Below, piece after piece: positions 21,401 to 32,773 of a stretch of DNA of 64,000 nucleotides. How positions within the stretch are numbered: position 1 is the stretch's first letter; each line of letters starts with the position of its first letter. Both the position numbers and the translations under genes were made by a program. The notes beneath the pieces were generated by a model that did no database searches, had not been told where the DNA came from, and saw only the letters and a program-made list of their open reading frames with translations. The DNA comes from Halichondria panicea (Eukaryota > Porifera > Demospongiae > Suberitida > Halichondriidae), in assembly GCF_963675165.1 (NCBI RefSeq), contig NC_087385.1, positions 4,030,501 to 4,094,500 on the forward strand, in the 5' to 3' direction.

Positions 21401-24149
21401 ATCATGAAACACACAATAATTATAATATTTCATGACAAGATTTATAGTCTAACATCGTGTGGTGACCATACCGACCAATGTCCCTGGCAACAACTTAGTC
21501 ACATTCACAAGCACCGTGATACACACAGGATACTATCACATTTTCATTCGATGACCCTTTTACTCCTTATAGAATGTTACTGATTGGTTACATTATTGAC
21601 CTTTGACTTGTTTGAAGGCTTTTCAATGGTAGCCGTCCTCTCAGGCTTAGTATCAACATTTGCTTGATCACTATTCAGCATTTCTGAGACGGTTCCCTGG
21701 ATAATACCACGATTCTTTTCCTTAGCATCTTCTAACAACTCTATACCAGACTGATCCTTTTCCTCAACTCGAATCTCTGAAGATCCATCTTTGTTAGTTG
21801 CTTTACTAGCTTGTTCACTCGATGATCCCATACCAGACTCACCACCCTTGAGCAGTTCCGATAGGCTTGATCGACGTGTACTAGAAACAGACGTTTGTTT
21901 TGACGACTCCACACTCATAGGTTTAGCGCCAGTTCTACTGCCAGTTGCATAAGCAGTCAATAGTTTCTGAATTGAGTTCAGCAGAGAGACCTGTCTTCCT
22001 TCACCAACAGGTGTAGATGGTTGCGATTTGGATTTCGACGACTTTAAAATTTTCAGCAAATCGTCAGCGGCAGCTTTAACAACTGTCGAGTTTGGTACCC
22101 CAGGGTTTGGATTTGCCTGCACCCCCAAGCTGTTCCCGGCTTGTGGTTGAGCTTGAATTTTTTTAGCCATGTACTCGGGCACACCTGAAATAATCACCAT
22201 CGTTACAAATGTTTACGTGTGGACACCGGGTATATTGTATAGCCAATCAGGATGCGGAGGATTTCAGTCCTAGATAATACATGTATCTTAAATTACTGAA
22301 AGACCACCAAATGTCTCTGTCAGTGAATGAAGCTGAGCAATAACCACACGTATGCTCTAGAGATGCACTCACCAGAAACAGTGTTGAGAGGTAGCTGGCT
22401 GAGTTCCTGTGAAGTGAAGATGGGGTAGTTGTCACTGTACTGACCGGGGAGGAGGGCGGCAGGGTAGCGGGTCTTGACAGGGACTGGGCGGAGCTTTGTA
22501 GGGGAGCGAGGGAAGTGATGGAGCTATGGGTGTAATGCAGGGGGCACAGTAATCGGATTGAATACACTGTACATGCAACAAGCATATAAGGAGGAACGTG
22601 GAAAGGGAAAGATATTGAAGACAATTTACACAGTTCTGTGACCCACATAATAAAATGTACATGCACATGCACATGCATTAGTTCTACATGTACTTCACCT
22701 TTGTGTGAGGATCAATGTATCCCTTTGTCAGAGTCTCTCGCTGTCTGGCTAGCTGCTGGTTGAACTGGCCCACCATCCTCAGTGCTCCACTCCTCACGTC
22801 AGCACGAGCCACATCCTGAAGAGATCGAAATAAACACAATGTCAACAGTAAAAGTTAACAATACACTATACCACTATCATTCTCTAGTTCCAGTGTCTCT
22901 CCAATAAAAGGCAACCTTCAGTGGACACTTAAACCACTTACATCAGACTCGAGCTGTGCTGTGACCGCTGCCATTCTTCGTGCTTCAATCATCTTGTTTC
23001 GTAGCGTCTGCTGAAACTCTTTCTCTTTGAGTACTTGCACATACTCTGAGTACTTGTAAGGATAGTCTGTTGCCATTGACTCCAGCACCTCCTCACTTTG
23101 CAGCGCTACTAGTCCTGCAGTTGTGTGTTTGTGTGTGTGGAGGAGGGGAGACGATTGGTGTCACTGTATTATCTGTAGTTTACAAATGCATTCATAAAGA
23201 TTGGCAGGTCTCAAAAAGAAGATATTAAGCTAGCCTCGTCTCCAGGCCGAATAGAATGGAAAAAGACAAATAGTCCTCGTATTGATTGTATCTGGGTGTG
23301 GATGGTGCGCCTGTTTAGACAAATTTCAGAGCAAATACTACTACCTATTTTTCTCCTTCCATTCTAATAGAGAAAAATCAACCTGGAGAAGAGGCTACAT
23401 ATTACTTGTACAGTAAGCCTGCCCCGATATAAATAGATAGACACTTAGTCTGCATTAGCTGAGCTTCCATACAGTAAACTGATACTCTTCTACGTCCTTC
23501 TGCGTCCCCAACCTCACCCATGTTACTGAGGGTCTCAGAGACCACACTCATCCCCACTAGGAACTCCCTCTCTTCCACTTCCAAAGCCCTCCTCCTCCAG
23601 TCTGGATATTTCCTCTGGATACCCCGAATATCCAAGAACTCTTTCACCTACAGGGAAAACCATTTAATAATACATGCTACCGTCTTTCTTCTATTTACAT
23701 CGCCACCCTCTATCCTACGTATGTACATACGTACACATGTTACCTGTTCTTGTAACATGAAGTAATCTGCTGTAGTATTTCCTAGCGGCCACTGATACTC
23801 GAACAGCTGGGAGGCAGGGAAATAATCGGACCTGACAGAGTGAGGAGGGGGTGAGCCTTTGTTGCCACGGTAACTCGGGTCATTCTTGTCATCCTCCCGA
23901 CTGTCAGAGCGTACTTGACGTTTGGAGGGGGGAGGGGTAAACTGTAGTTTTTTGGCCAGGTATAACACATTAGTACTGTAGTACACAATTAATTTAAGTC
24001 TATTCTAGTCTATTCTTGTAGTCTACTTTCTATCTATGATTGGACTATTAAACCATCATAGTATCAATAGCTGGAGAGAAATTAGGGCCTAGTTATAATA
24101 TCTATGCTAGGGCCTAGGGGTGTACCTCTTCACCAGAGCTGTCCCCCAT
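18408..24149 (-). CDS. PHF10: PHF10/BAF45a (SAYP)-like subunit with SAY domain, tandem PHD fingers and an extra MLL-like PHD cassette
   Basis: Thirteen exons: 24149-24126, 23941-23744, 23647-23518, 23114-22942, 22815-22699, 22493-22373, 22184-21601, 21334-21226, 21148-21060, 20906-20807, 20655-20567, 19633-19477, 18493-18408. Sum 1977 nt, 658 residues. The N-terminal half matches PHF10: [16 protein letters not shown], then [49 protein letters not shown] and LSQLPLNT (SAY region). A Ser-rich linker of about 190 residues follows. PHD1 starts near Cys458 ([14 protein letters not shown]), PHD2 near Cys517 ([21 protein letters not shown]). After this, where human PHF10 stops, the protein continues with [32 protein letters not shown] and CDRWIHT, a pattern like PHD2-PHD3 of KMT2A. 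PHF10 is a PBAF (SWI/SNF) subunit acting on nucleosomes. The donor at 21601 is uncertain; one 10 bases further also keeps the frame. Confidence 0.88.
18889..19409. repeat. MITE with CAGTGGAACC ends in the last PHF10 intron
   Basis: The element begins CAGTGGAACCTCCATTAAC and ends GAAGGTTCCACTG, giving short inverted ends of the pogo/Tigger-like type. Inside it, 19100-19197 is a near-perfect hairpin (TAAAATTATTGCTGA against TCAGCAATAATTTTA), possibly a second nested MITE. Confidence 0.6.
19783..20211. repeat. MITE family A, copy 1 (CCGTATATGCTTGATCAG ends)
   Basis: It starts CCGTATATGCTTGATCAG and ends CTGATCAAGCATATACGG, exact inverted termini of 18 bases. The internal sequence (GAGGCTACAATTCGAGAG, TTTATTAGCTCCAGC, GCTGCCACGTGCAGAAATG) recurs in the copy at 38489-38869. 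It lies in a PHF10 intron. Confidence 0.8.
23231..23397. repeat. Small MITE in PHF10 intron (TAGCCTC ends)
   Basis: Left end TAGCCTCGTCTCCAGG and right end CCTGGAGAAGAGGCTA are near-inverted, with TTCTATT-type complementarity inward. A related inverted pair is at 28329-28409. Confidence 0.6.
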
Positions 24150-24503
24150 CGATAGTAGCAGAGCACATCCTGGTAAAGATCGACAATTGAAGTTTGTTAG
24201 TCTCGCGGGGGGGGGGGTTGTGCGCGCATGCAAAGTTGTGCTATATGTATAATTATCAGTTGTACTCTTCGACAACAATGCAGACTGAGAGGCAGACTGA
24301 GAGGCAGGAATCTTGCCGAGATGCACCCATTGCAAAAAGAGGTATAGTTTGCTAGCTTTGCTTGTGTGTATAATAATTTTAGACAATCATCTATTGTAGT
24401 GTAGGCAGCACAGCCACTGCACCATGTGTAATTGTTGAACTAGCTACATACTTCGAACCAAGTTAGTACTGCATGTGATGAATTTACTAAGGAAATTTTA
24501 GTA

Positions 24504-25248
24504 GCGCCACATGTTTATTAGACTTGCAAGCCGTCACTGTTGCACGGCGAACAGTATACAGTAGATCTAGACTCTCGCTATTCCGGCTCTCTGAAGTACG
24601 GCCACCTCGATATACCGGCCATTTGGCTTGGCACGGAATGCTAGCTATATGTTTACTGTACAAAACTCACCCTGAAGTACGGCCACTCGCTATTCCGTTT
24701 ATCGGCCAGTGCTGGCTGTCCCAAACAAGGTTTTCAATGTAATTTTATACGTGTATTACGGCCGGATATGACGTTTTGGGTGTGGTTTAGCAAATAAAAT
24801 TGGATTACACTTAAATAGAGAACAGCATTATCCTACATTATCCTCGAGACAAGAACCGCAAAAGTAGTCATTAGATTCGAGGTAAGGTCGTTTTTAAGCC
24901 GCGGCTATTTCCTGAGCTGCAGCCACCTCGCTATTCCGGCCAAGCTGCATGGTCCCAAGGGTGACCGGATTAACGAGAGTCTACTGTAGACTGGTCAAAC
25001 TCCGCATAGAGACTCGTGTTGAACAGTCAGTATAATTATCAGATAAGATTCTAAGTGGCTGTGGTTTTCAGTATGATACCTAGTGCTACGTCACTATCAA
25101 TGATCTTGTGATAACCGCATGCAGTCTAACCACTTGAGTTGCCACAAATATCGTGGCAAACGTTGCACGAGTCTCTCACGGGAGTTGACCAGTCTACTGT
25201 TCACCGTGCAACAGTGACGGCTTGCGAGTCTACATGTTTATTGGCCGC
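24504..25248. repeat. Element with ~50-bp terminal inverted repeats enclosing a pogo-like MITE
   Basis: The left arm (24504-24557) contains GCAAGCCGTCACTGTTGCAC and the right arm (25195-25248) contains its reverse complement. The arms differ at a few positions. The second element at 24559-24986 lies directly inside. The whole block sits between the divergent PHF10 and vWA-peptidase genes. Confidence 0.65.
24559..24986. repeat. pogo/Tigger-like MITE with TA target duplication
   Basis: The ends are CAGTAGA...GACTCTCGCTATTCCGG on the left and CCGGATTAACGAGAGTCTACTG on the right in split form, flanked by TA on both sides (24557-24558, 24987-24988). A related element is at 38924-39302. No transposase inside. 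Confidence 0.65.
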
Positions 25249-25495
25249 ACTAGAATAATTAGTGGAATTTGGTGTAATTATAGGGAGGTCAGGCCGCCAT
25301 CACTAATTACTAACTATGATGTAAAATGGAAGCATTCCAAATACTGACACTACTGCCTGGAAACCAGACAGATCATTTTTTCTCTATAATAGTTGTACAG
25401 TCATGCATGCAAAGCTTCTGTCTGAATCATAACTATAGATCTATAGCAAAACTCGATTATTATTTTTTTATTATACAGATGCACTGAGTCAATCC

Positions 25496-27582
25496 ATGGT
25501 TGGGATACTAGTGGATGTATCAGGATCCATGGAAAGAGCATTTGATCTCGATAGCTCAAAAGATGCCACTGTGGAGCGTGTTCATACTATTTTAACAACC
25601 GTTCTCAGGATTGTGAAAGCAGAATTGAACCATCATAGCAACCGATCAGATGAAATTTTTGTAACTGCGTTTGGGCTAGACATAAAAGTTAATACCTGTG
25701 ATCTGGTTGCTGTGTTAGACCTTATTGCTGGTCCAGAACATCTGCGCAGATTAGAACCGCACGATGCATTAGTTAAACTAGCCAAAAATCATGGAGCTGC
25801 ACATGCTGAGCGATGGATTCGAGAGCACCTGAACAAAGAGGAAGCTAGAGATCTCTTTAGGGTTTTATGTTTTGATGAGGATCTTGTACCAGAATTGATA
25901 CAGAAAATACCCCCAGGCAGATCTAGATCAAGCTCTATCTTGTCTGTACTAAGGAATAATTTACCAGGAGGTAGATATGTCGAAGGGTTTGTTGTACATC
26001 AAACAGAAGCTTACTGCTATGCCCAAGACCTTGTTAAAAGCAAAGATAAGGTCATCCTACGAAAGCTTGAGTCGATAGAGCATTCTTTCCCCAAATCTGT
26101 TTTGTATGTTTCCCAGCTCTTGGATGACCTAAACTTGATAGACGACGACTCTTCTTGTGCTTCCAGCTCTCTTCATTCTCGAATTAAAGAGCTCATTGAT
26201 CCCATTAGGCCTTACATATTTGGTGGCACTCCAATGTGTAAGGCAATCCGCAGAGCTTCTCAAGTGTTTCGTTTTTCTGGAGCTAGGTCCAAAGTGTTGC
26301 TCATTCTTTCTGATGGTGAATCAGCTGATGGAAATCCGCGATTCATTGCTAGAGATCTGAAAGATTCCATTATAGTGTCTTGTTATCTCACAGACGCACA
26401 TATTTCCGATCCAAGATGCCTGATGGACAAGGCCTCTCCTGATTGGCCAAAGAGTGATGGCCGACAGACACTTTTTGACATCAGCTCCACTGTGAAAAAT
26501 GTTGATCCTCCAGTTTCATTTCTTATTGATTTTGGCTGGAAATTGCCACCCTCGGGAGAAAGCCGCTTGTTTGTTCAGGCAAACAGCTTGGATGTGGTAG
26601 ATGAGCTGTGCAAAATTGTCGTCGCTGAGCTGACAAACCCTTGTGATGCTCTCGTGGATCTCTTGCAAAAGGTGCCACTGAGTCTGTACATTAACCAAGA
26701 AAATGCGAGTTTCAAACCTGAGAAGCAAGTCGGCGGCACATGCTATGCACATGCTGTTGCTACTGTGTTTCACCTTGCCATGCATCGGATTGTTGGTCGA
26801 GACGGAGGGCACCCAGAGTTCAAGCAAATCAAGGACCGATTAATTGCGGACTACGGCAAAGACGGGGCTTTTGCAGAAAGAGTTCTTGAACGAGTTGGTC
26901 CTGAGTATCGCTTGCACTTCAACAAAGTCGATGAGATTCGTGCCCGACAAGCACTCAACCACAGGAGGCCGCTTGTTGCAATGTTTTTCTTGAGAAAGAA
27001 CCAATGGGACAAGTTTCGTGAGTTCTACGAGAAAACGCCAAAGGAGGTCCTGCAGAGGGATAATCTTGGCGGTGAGTAATCTCAATTAATTATATACCAA
27101 GTATGACTTTTTTGTGCATGCATGTGCAATTCTAATTCTGTATCTATATTTCTACAGATGGGTCTACTGTGGCAGGCGTGGGTGACGGTGGTCATGCTGT
27201 GGTTTTGATCCGGTGTAGCCCTGATTATCTTCTATTCATGAACTCCTGGGGCCTAACATGGGCTGATGGTGGATTCTTCAGAGTAAAAGATGCCTCTGTG
27301 CTAGACAGAATGACCTTTTATGATGTCTACTGGACGCTGAACGATCTCAAACAGAGCGAAAAGGATGCCTATCAAATTGAGGCGATCAAAAAAGCAAAAA
27401 ACCTGACAGCTACATTTCCCAGTATTAACAGCTTGCTATTCGAATGTCCTAAGTGCCGAATAACGTCGAGTGTGAAAGAATTCGAAGGTGATTTGATCGA
27501 GGCGAATTGCCCGAAGTGTGAGCATAAATTCAGGCCTACAAACGATGACCTTGTGAAGAGTCTGTACCTTAGAAATGTTTAA
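25496..27582 (+). CDS. von Willebrand A domain fused to papain-like (C1) cysteine peptidase and zinc ribbon
   Basis: Two exons, 25496-27071 and 27158-27582, give 666 residues. The N-terminal vWA domain has a full metal site: DVSGSM (Asp7, Ser9, Ser11), Thr245 in FGGTPM and Asp273 in LSDGES, with a long insertion between the first strand and the rest. The peptidase part has the oxyanion Gln and nucleophile in QVGGTCYAHA (Cys416), His538 in DGGHAVVL and Asn554 in NSWGLTW. The Cys-His spacing of 122 and the His-Asn spacing of 16 are close to papain (134 and 16). The C-terminus holds two CPKC knuckles (622-625, 643-646), a likely zinc ribbon. There is no signal peptide, and no propeptide is evident, so it appears cytosolic. 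The start is uncertain: an acceptor at 25477-25478 leaves an open frame of six codons upstream, so a 5' exon may exist. The function is unknown to me; a regulated intracellular protease is inferred. Confidence 0.85.
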
Positions 27583-28033
27583 CCCCCGGCTGATCGATGA
27601 ATTAACTGTCTCTAACTAAATAATAATATCTTGAGTATGTATAAAAATGATTGAGCCTTATTAGTATTGTTAGCTGTTTATTCCCTCTTCTTGAATTGTG
27701 CTACTGTTTTGACTTTGATGTTGCTGCACTATATAGGTCTTCATAATCAAGTACAGGTATGTAGCTATATATAAACCTGACAAGTGTTTTCAATTCATTA
27801 TTATTATATGACCAAGACTGTTGACAGTCTTGTCACTTGGTATATACACTATATATCTCCATGCATGCATGCTTTTAATATATATAGGGGTAATGCAATG
27901 AAACACACTGATTTTTTTCACAAATTGAATTTACATAATAGTGAAACAGCGAGTGAACCCAGGTATATAAACAACTTAGGAGATAAGTATACAATTTAAT
28001 AGAGAAAGAATGTATGTACAACAACTCAATGTT

Positions 28034-29168
28034 CTAAACAGGCACTGAAGTAGTCTGGTCATCAGGCACAGCAAACTTTCTCTCACTGCATAAAAAAACA
28101 GGGGGAAAATGTTCATAAAACACTGACACTGCAACTATGTCTATACCATAATAGTTCTACATGATGGGTGCATGTGCATGTATTTATTTTGTATCTGCTC
28201 ATAATTATTGTTGCCTTGTTCCTAGGAACAGGAAAAGAGGGAACAATGCTGACTTCAGCATATTTTGTGAGGTTGTACCAGAGGGAGCCAGGACAAGGGT
28301 GAACTGTTACGTAACAAGATTGAATTCTTAGCCTCATTCCAAACCGATTCTTCTCCAATACAGGCATTTTTGCTAAAATAGGGGAAAATCGGTCTGGAAA
28401 GGAGGTTTACAAGCCTTTGTACCACAACTGAAGCTATCCGTGAGATTTTAAGCTGGTCCAATAGGTTTGTGAGCTATATATATACTACTAGACTGAATGT
28501 CTGGAGCTAAGAGAGATTCTACTGTCGATGACTCTCATCAGCCTGTAGCATCACAAAACAAGTAGGCCAGTCGGGGCAAGGTACTTCAAATAGTACTGGG
28601 AAGCTACACTCTTACTTTCAGACTTATCTGAATAACTAGTAACGAGTAATTTACTGGAAGCTACACTCCTACTTTCATTGATTTCCAGCCTATTAGCTTA
28701 GCTGAAAGCAGTCACACATGACCGTGCTAATAAATTAATCTACACTTGGATGAGATTTCTTTAAAAAAAAATGTAAACAGGTACAAAACTTGTTTAACAG
28801 GGCAAGCTGTACACATGACAGGCTATAAACGAGGCTAGAGATCACGTGCTTTAATGCTGGTACACTCTAACGGGCTCTTGGTTTGCCTCGTGCACCACAT
28901 TAACCTCGATTCCATTCTTGGCTCACATAATTATTATAACACTTTATCTTGGCTAGGTGTGTTAGGGGAGTATAGACCACCCTGTGTGTACCCCTGGTAT
29001 GAGATTTGTAATGGTAGTATAGTGGTTTAAGTAACGATGTTCATTCACTTGTCAATTGTACCAGGAGTGCTAATAGTTTACCTGTTGTGTGGGCTCTTGT
29101 TGGGTGTCCAGGTGAGAGCTGACTTCTCAGGAAATTTTTGACCTCCACCAGATGAGGACAAGTATGAG

Positions 29169-29170
<2 letters not shown>
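28034..29170 (-). CDS. Two candidate C-terminal exons (gene uncertain; possible 3' end of ZC3H14)
   Basis: Minus-strand segments 29170-29082 and 28085-28034 are each bounded by good splice sites: CACACAG acceptor, AG|GTAAAC donor, TATGCAG acceptor. Joined, they read FSYLSSSGGGQKFPEK... and then SERKFAVPDDQTTSVPV followed by a stop at 28034-28036. ATTAAA on the minus strand lies about 35 bp after the stop. The first exon is in phase 0, compatible with the phase-0 donor at the end of the ZC3H14 exon 32886-32834, with an intron of about 3.7 kb. No similarity to a known protein is recognised. Confidence 0.4.

Positions 29171-29171
<1 letters not shown>

Positions 29172-29219
<48 letters not shown>
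29172..29219. repeat. (GT)n microsatellite at a candidate splice acceptor
   Basis: A pure GT run of about 48 bases directly abuts the acceptor of the candidate exon 29170-29082. Confidence 0.85.
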
Positions 29220-29220
<1 letters not shown>

Positions 29221-30191
29221 ACGTGTCTGGGTGGGGAAACATAATAGGTACAGAGGAGGTTGGACGTGCGTCATCATTCACATGACATTCCTAAGGTTCT
29301 TGGCTCACATTACCATAGAACAACTGTAAAGGCTACCTCTGGCTTTACTGAGCTTAATTCTATGACACCCGACTTGCTGTGTCTGTTGTCTGGTTGGACC
29401 AAGATTAGCTAGGCTACTATATAGTTCAGCAGTGCTGTACGTAGCTTGCACTGTACTGGCTGACAAGAATCTAGTAAACACTCTTATGCACACAACTGCA
29501 AAGGATCGCTGGGAATCGCATTGGTTAATGATATTGTAGTAAGTAGCTAGAGAGTAACAGAAATGTTGTGTAATACCAGCTAGGAAAATCGTTGTCAATA
29601 AGCTGTGCAGCTCAGTAGTGCACGTGATCCTGTCCAACCTCCTCTGGGTATACATCATGGTACAATAATGTGTTTACTTGCATGTGCACATATTTGGCTG
29701 TAAAGAGACTACTTAGCAGATTTCTGTGTGTGCATTGGAGTGACTATAGAAGGCGCATCCATACACGAACACTTCATTCTTTTCAATGGCCATGGAATAA
29801 ATAAAAAATTAACCTTAATTAACTGACCTTTGGCATGCTATGTATGAATATTAAATCGAAAACCACAAAATACTTGATGTGCAAATCCTGTACCCACTAG
29901 CCCAACAGGTGCATCCACCACTGGTATTTCAGTGATTCTAAGGTTATGGGCCACATGTATATATCAAGAGCAGGGCTCGAAATTACAGTCTGACACATGA
30001 CAAAATCCAGTCATTATGTGCACGTGACAGATCATTGCACGTGTTAGTCAGATATTTTGTCAGAGCATACATGTAGAGCTAGCCAGAGATCGCTATAGGG
30101 GTTAGCTATTATAGCACTAGTAAGAGCCCTTGTCAGAGTTTTAGTAGCTCAGAACAAGAAGTGTGGATAAATGGATCAGTGCAAGAATTAC

Positions 30192-30388
30192 AAATTGCCT
30201 CATGGCTGTACATGTACATTGAATGTAGTTAGCTAGCTGAGAGCAAGCAAACTATATGTTTGTTCTCTCTCGCTGGCTGAAGGGTCTTAAATTGCCTCAT
30301 GGTTGTACATATACATTGAATGCATGTAGTTAGCTAGCTGAGAGCAAGCAAACTATATGTTTGTTCTCTCTCGCTGGCTGAAGGGTCT
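30192..30388. repeat. Tandem duplication of ~97 bp
   Basis: The block beginning AAATTGCCTCATGG and ending GGCTGAAGGGTCT occurs at 30192-30287 and again at 30289-30388 with a few differences. Both copies contain GAGAGCAAGCAAACTATATG. Confidence 0.9.
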
Positions 30389-30666
30389 CTCACTTTGGCT
30401 GGTGTGTCTCTCTCTAAACTATCAGGCCTAAGAAACTTGAATGAGTTTATTGATGGCTCAAGAAATATTTGAGCGTCCAACTTCGAAGATCATGCTGCCA
30501 GCCTCATGCACAAGAACCAATGACTGTGTGCCTATGATTATCTGATTTTGAATATGGCCAACTTGATGTTGATTGAATGTCAGAGCAAATTACATGTTGG
30601 CGGATCAAAACATTAATTGGACTGACATTTTGACAGTCATGCTAATATTTTTAGCGTGAGCCCTGA

Positions 30667-30708
30667 AGAGTAGATAAGAGTATCTCTTATCATACTCTTA
30701 TCTACTCT
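30667..30708. repeat. Perfect short hairpin
   Basis: AGAGTAGATAAGAGTAT pairs exactly with ATACTCTTATCTACTCT across an 8-base loop. Confidence 0.85.
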
Positions 30709-30781
30709 TGGTTATGGTTATACTTACACCATGGTTCGATTTATGGCAGTAAATCCACCAAGCCCAAGGGCAAGTTGTTTT

Positions 30782-30925
30782 CAGTGTTAGAAATAATTTT
30801 TATTGACTGTATGGTCAAATATTATTTGTGCCTGGTCATACTGACCAGACACATGGAGGAATGCATGGTCATTCTAATTAAACGTCCGGTCAATGACCGA
30901 TGGCAGTGAGTAATTTCTAACACTG
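30782..30925. repeat. Small MITE with CAGTGTTAGAAAT ends
   Basis: Begins CAGTGTTAGAAATAATT and ends AATTTCTAACACTG, with inverted GGTCA/TGACC segments inside. Non-coding. Confidence 0.65.
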
Positions 30926-32773
30926 CTAGCCATAAATCCCTAGTATCCATGGTATGAGTGTTATAATCTTACGTGATTGGCTACACGTTGTGAATTTACT
31001 CCTCTACCATGGTAACTCCCAATTTAAAAAAAAGCATCGTGGTACAAAGCTTGCTCTGTCAATAGCTAGCTACACAGGTACCGTATATCTAGTTTGACAT
31101 CTCTGGTTCGACGCTCCCAAAGAAATGCTGATCTAGCAGACACTCTGAGCACTGCTCTGAGCCACTTCCTCCTGCATGGTCCTCCACTAAGACTAAGCCA
31201 CACTACCAAGTATTAAATACCACCTGACTCCTACCCATACAGCTAGACATGGTGTTCTCATTAGCTCTAGCTTGAGAATACGAATGACCGGAGCTCCACT
31301 CTGCTTGCAGAACAAGAGCCTTACTAATATATTTCTTGTCTCCAGCTATAGATTTAGTATATACAGCAACTAAATACTGGTTAATGGGTTGTTTTCGTAT
31401 GGTGGAAATTTTCGTATTTTTCGTATTGTAATTTTCGTATTGTAAATATATGAGCAGATATGAAAATCGAACTTATTCTATCCTGAGCTGTACAAAATTC
31501 AAAACGTACCAACGAAAATTACCGCTATGCATTATAGGCCTAGCCTACACAAAGTATAGAGTAGATAAAATTATCTACAAGATCTACATGTCTGGGGAAA
31601 TATCAGAACATGAGCCATGGGCATATCCTAGCAACTGCATGAAAGTAGTATTAATTGTGGTTTGACCCACTCTACGCATTTCAAGGGCTCCTAATACATG
31701 TGCGACTAATTTATGGTGTTACATTCGTATATTGTAATAGTAAAAATAATCACAATCATGTTATCAAAAGTATATAAGAAGAGAAGAGTGTCAAACTACT
31801 GATAGCTCTACACAAAACTGTACACAAAACTAGAGCACTAAAGTACAAACCCTCGGCTGGTGACATGACATGATTATAAAGAAACCAGAAGAGTTATATA
31901 ATGCAGTGCATGTAGTGATGAATAATTATCATGTATGACTTATTGAACTGTGTAGCACAGAAAATCAGGAGCTAAACCAGACTGGAGGCAGGCTGAAACA
32001 TTTGAGAACAGGATATTTATATGCACTGTGGACTAGGATCACAGCAAAGAAGCCTGGAGTCTCATGCAGAGAAGTATGGCTCCTGGAGTAGGATTCCAGA
32101 GTCACAGAGACAAACCAGACACAATTCTAGCTTTCTATCGCATCGACCCTTTTCCACAAACAATCAGTAATTATTGGCCTATGTTTCGAATTATAGCCGC
32201 ATCTAATTATATTTCAAATAATAGCCGCGTTTAGTAGTACGCAAAAAGCTTCTTAGCTTTAGCTCGCTGCGAAACAAAGACTTCTTTGCAAAATCTGCCA
32301 AATTTTAAGCCTTAGTTTTAATGCTACAAGTTTCCCTACATACAAATTGTGATGCCTAAATCACCAGGTAAGCCAAACTGAGCGACAGACACACACACAG
32401 ACAGACTGACAGACTACTGTAACCGAGGCCGCCTACGCACCTCGGGTTAATAACGTGACTGACGTTTACACAAGCTTGCGTATCCATTATGCAATGCACA
32501 GTGAGTAAAGAGTGCAAGTGAAGAGGATTCGACTATTGTCTCTGTTGAGCTGATTTTTGTGAAAAGATTGTTTCCTATCAGTGTGCAGTGAGCAGCTCTG
32601 AACGTTGAACAACTAGCTAGCATCAGATGTCATAATTATGTTCCATACCCTAAAAACGTCACGATTAACAGGAGATTACTAGTAAGTTTACAAGACGTGC
32701 GAGTAATTTTACTTTGTGTACAGTTTTCATGTAGAGCTGCATGTAGTTTGGGGTACTCTTCATTTCTTATAAA

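Larger units (their letters stand above)
27583..32773. other. Gene-poor, repeat-rich interval
   Basis: Apart from two candidate minus-strand exons (28034-29170) no coding region is supported. The interval holds a hairpin pair at 28329-28409, a (GT)n tract at 29172-29219, a 100-bp tandem duplication at 30192-30388, a perfect hairpin at 30667-30708, a MITE at 30782-30925 and TTTTCGTATT repeats near 31390-31445. Around 32160-32240 are fragments of the GCCGCG/AATTATAGCC repeat type. Confidence 0.5.

Noticed and set aside
30192-30388. Tandem repeat considered as a CRISPR-like array
   Set aside because: Only two contiguous copies with no spacers, in an animal nuclear genome.
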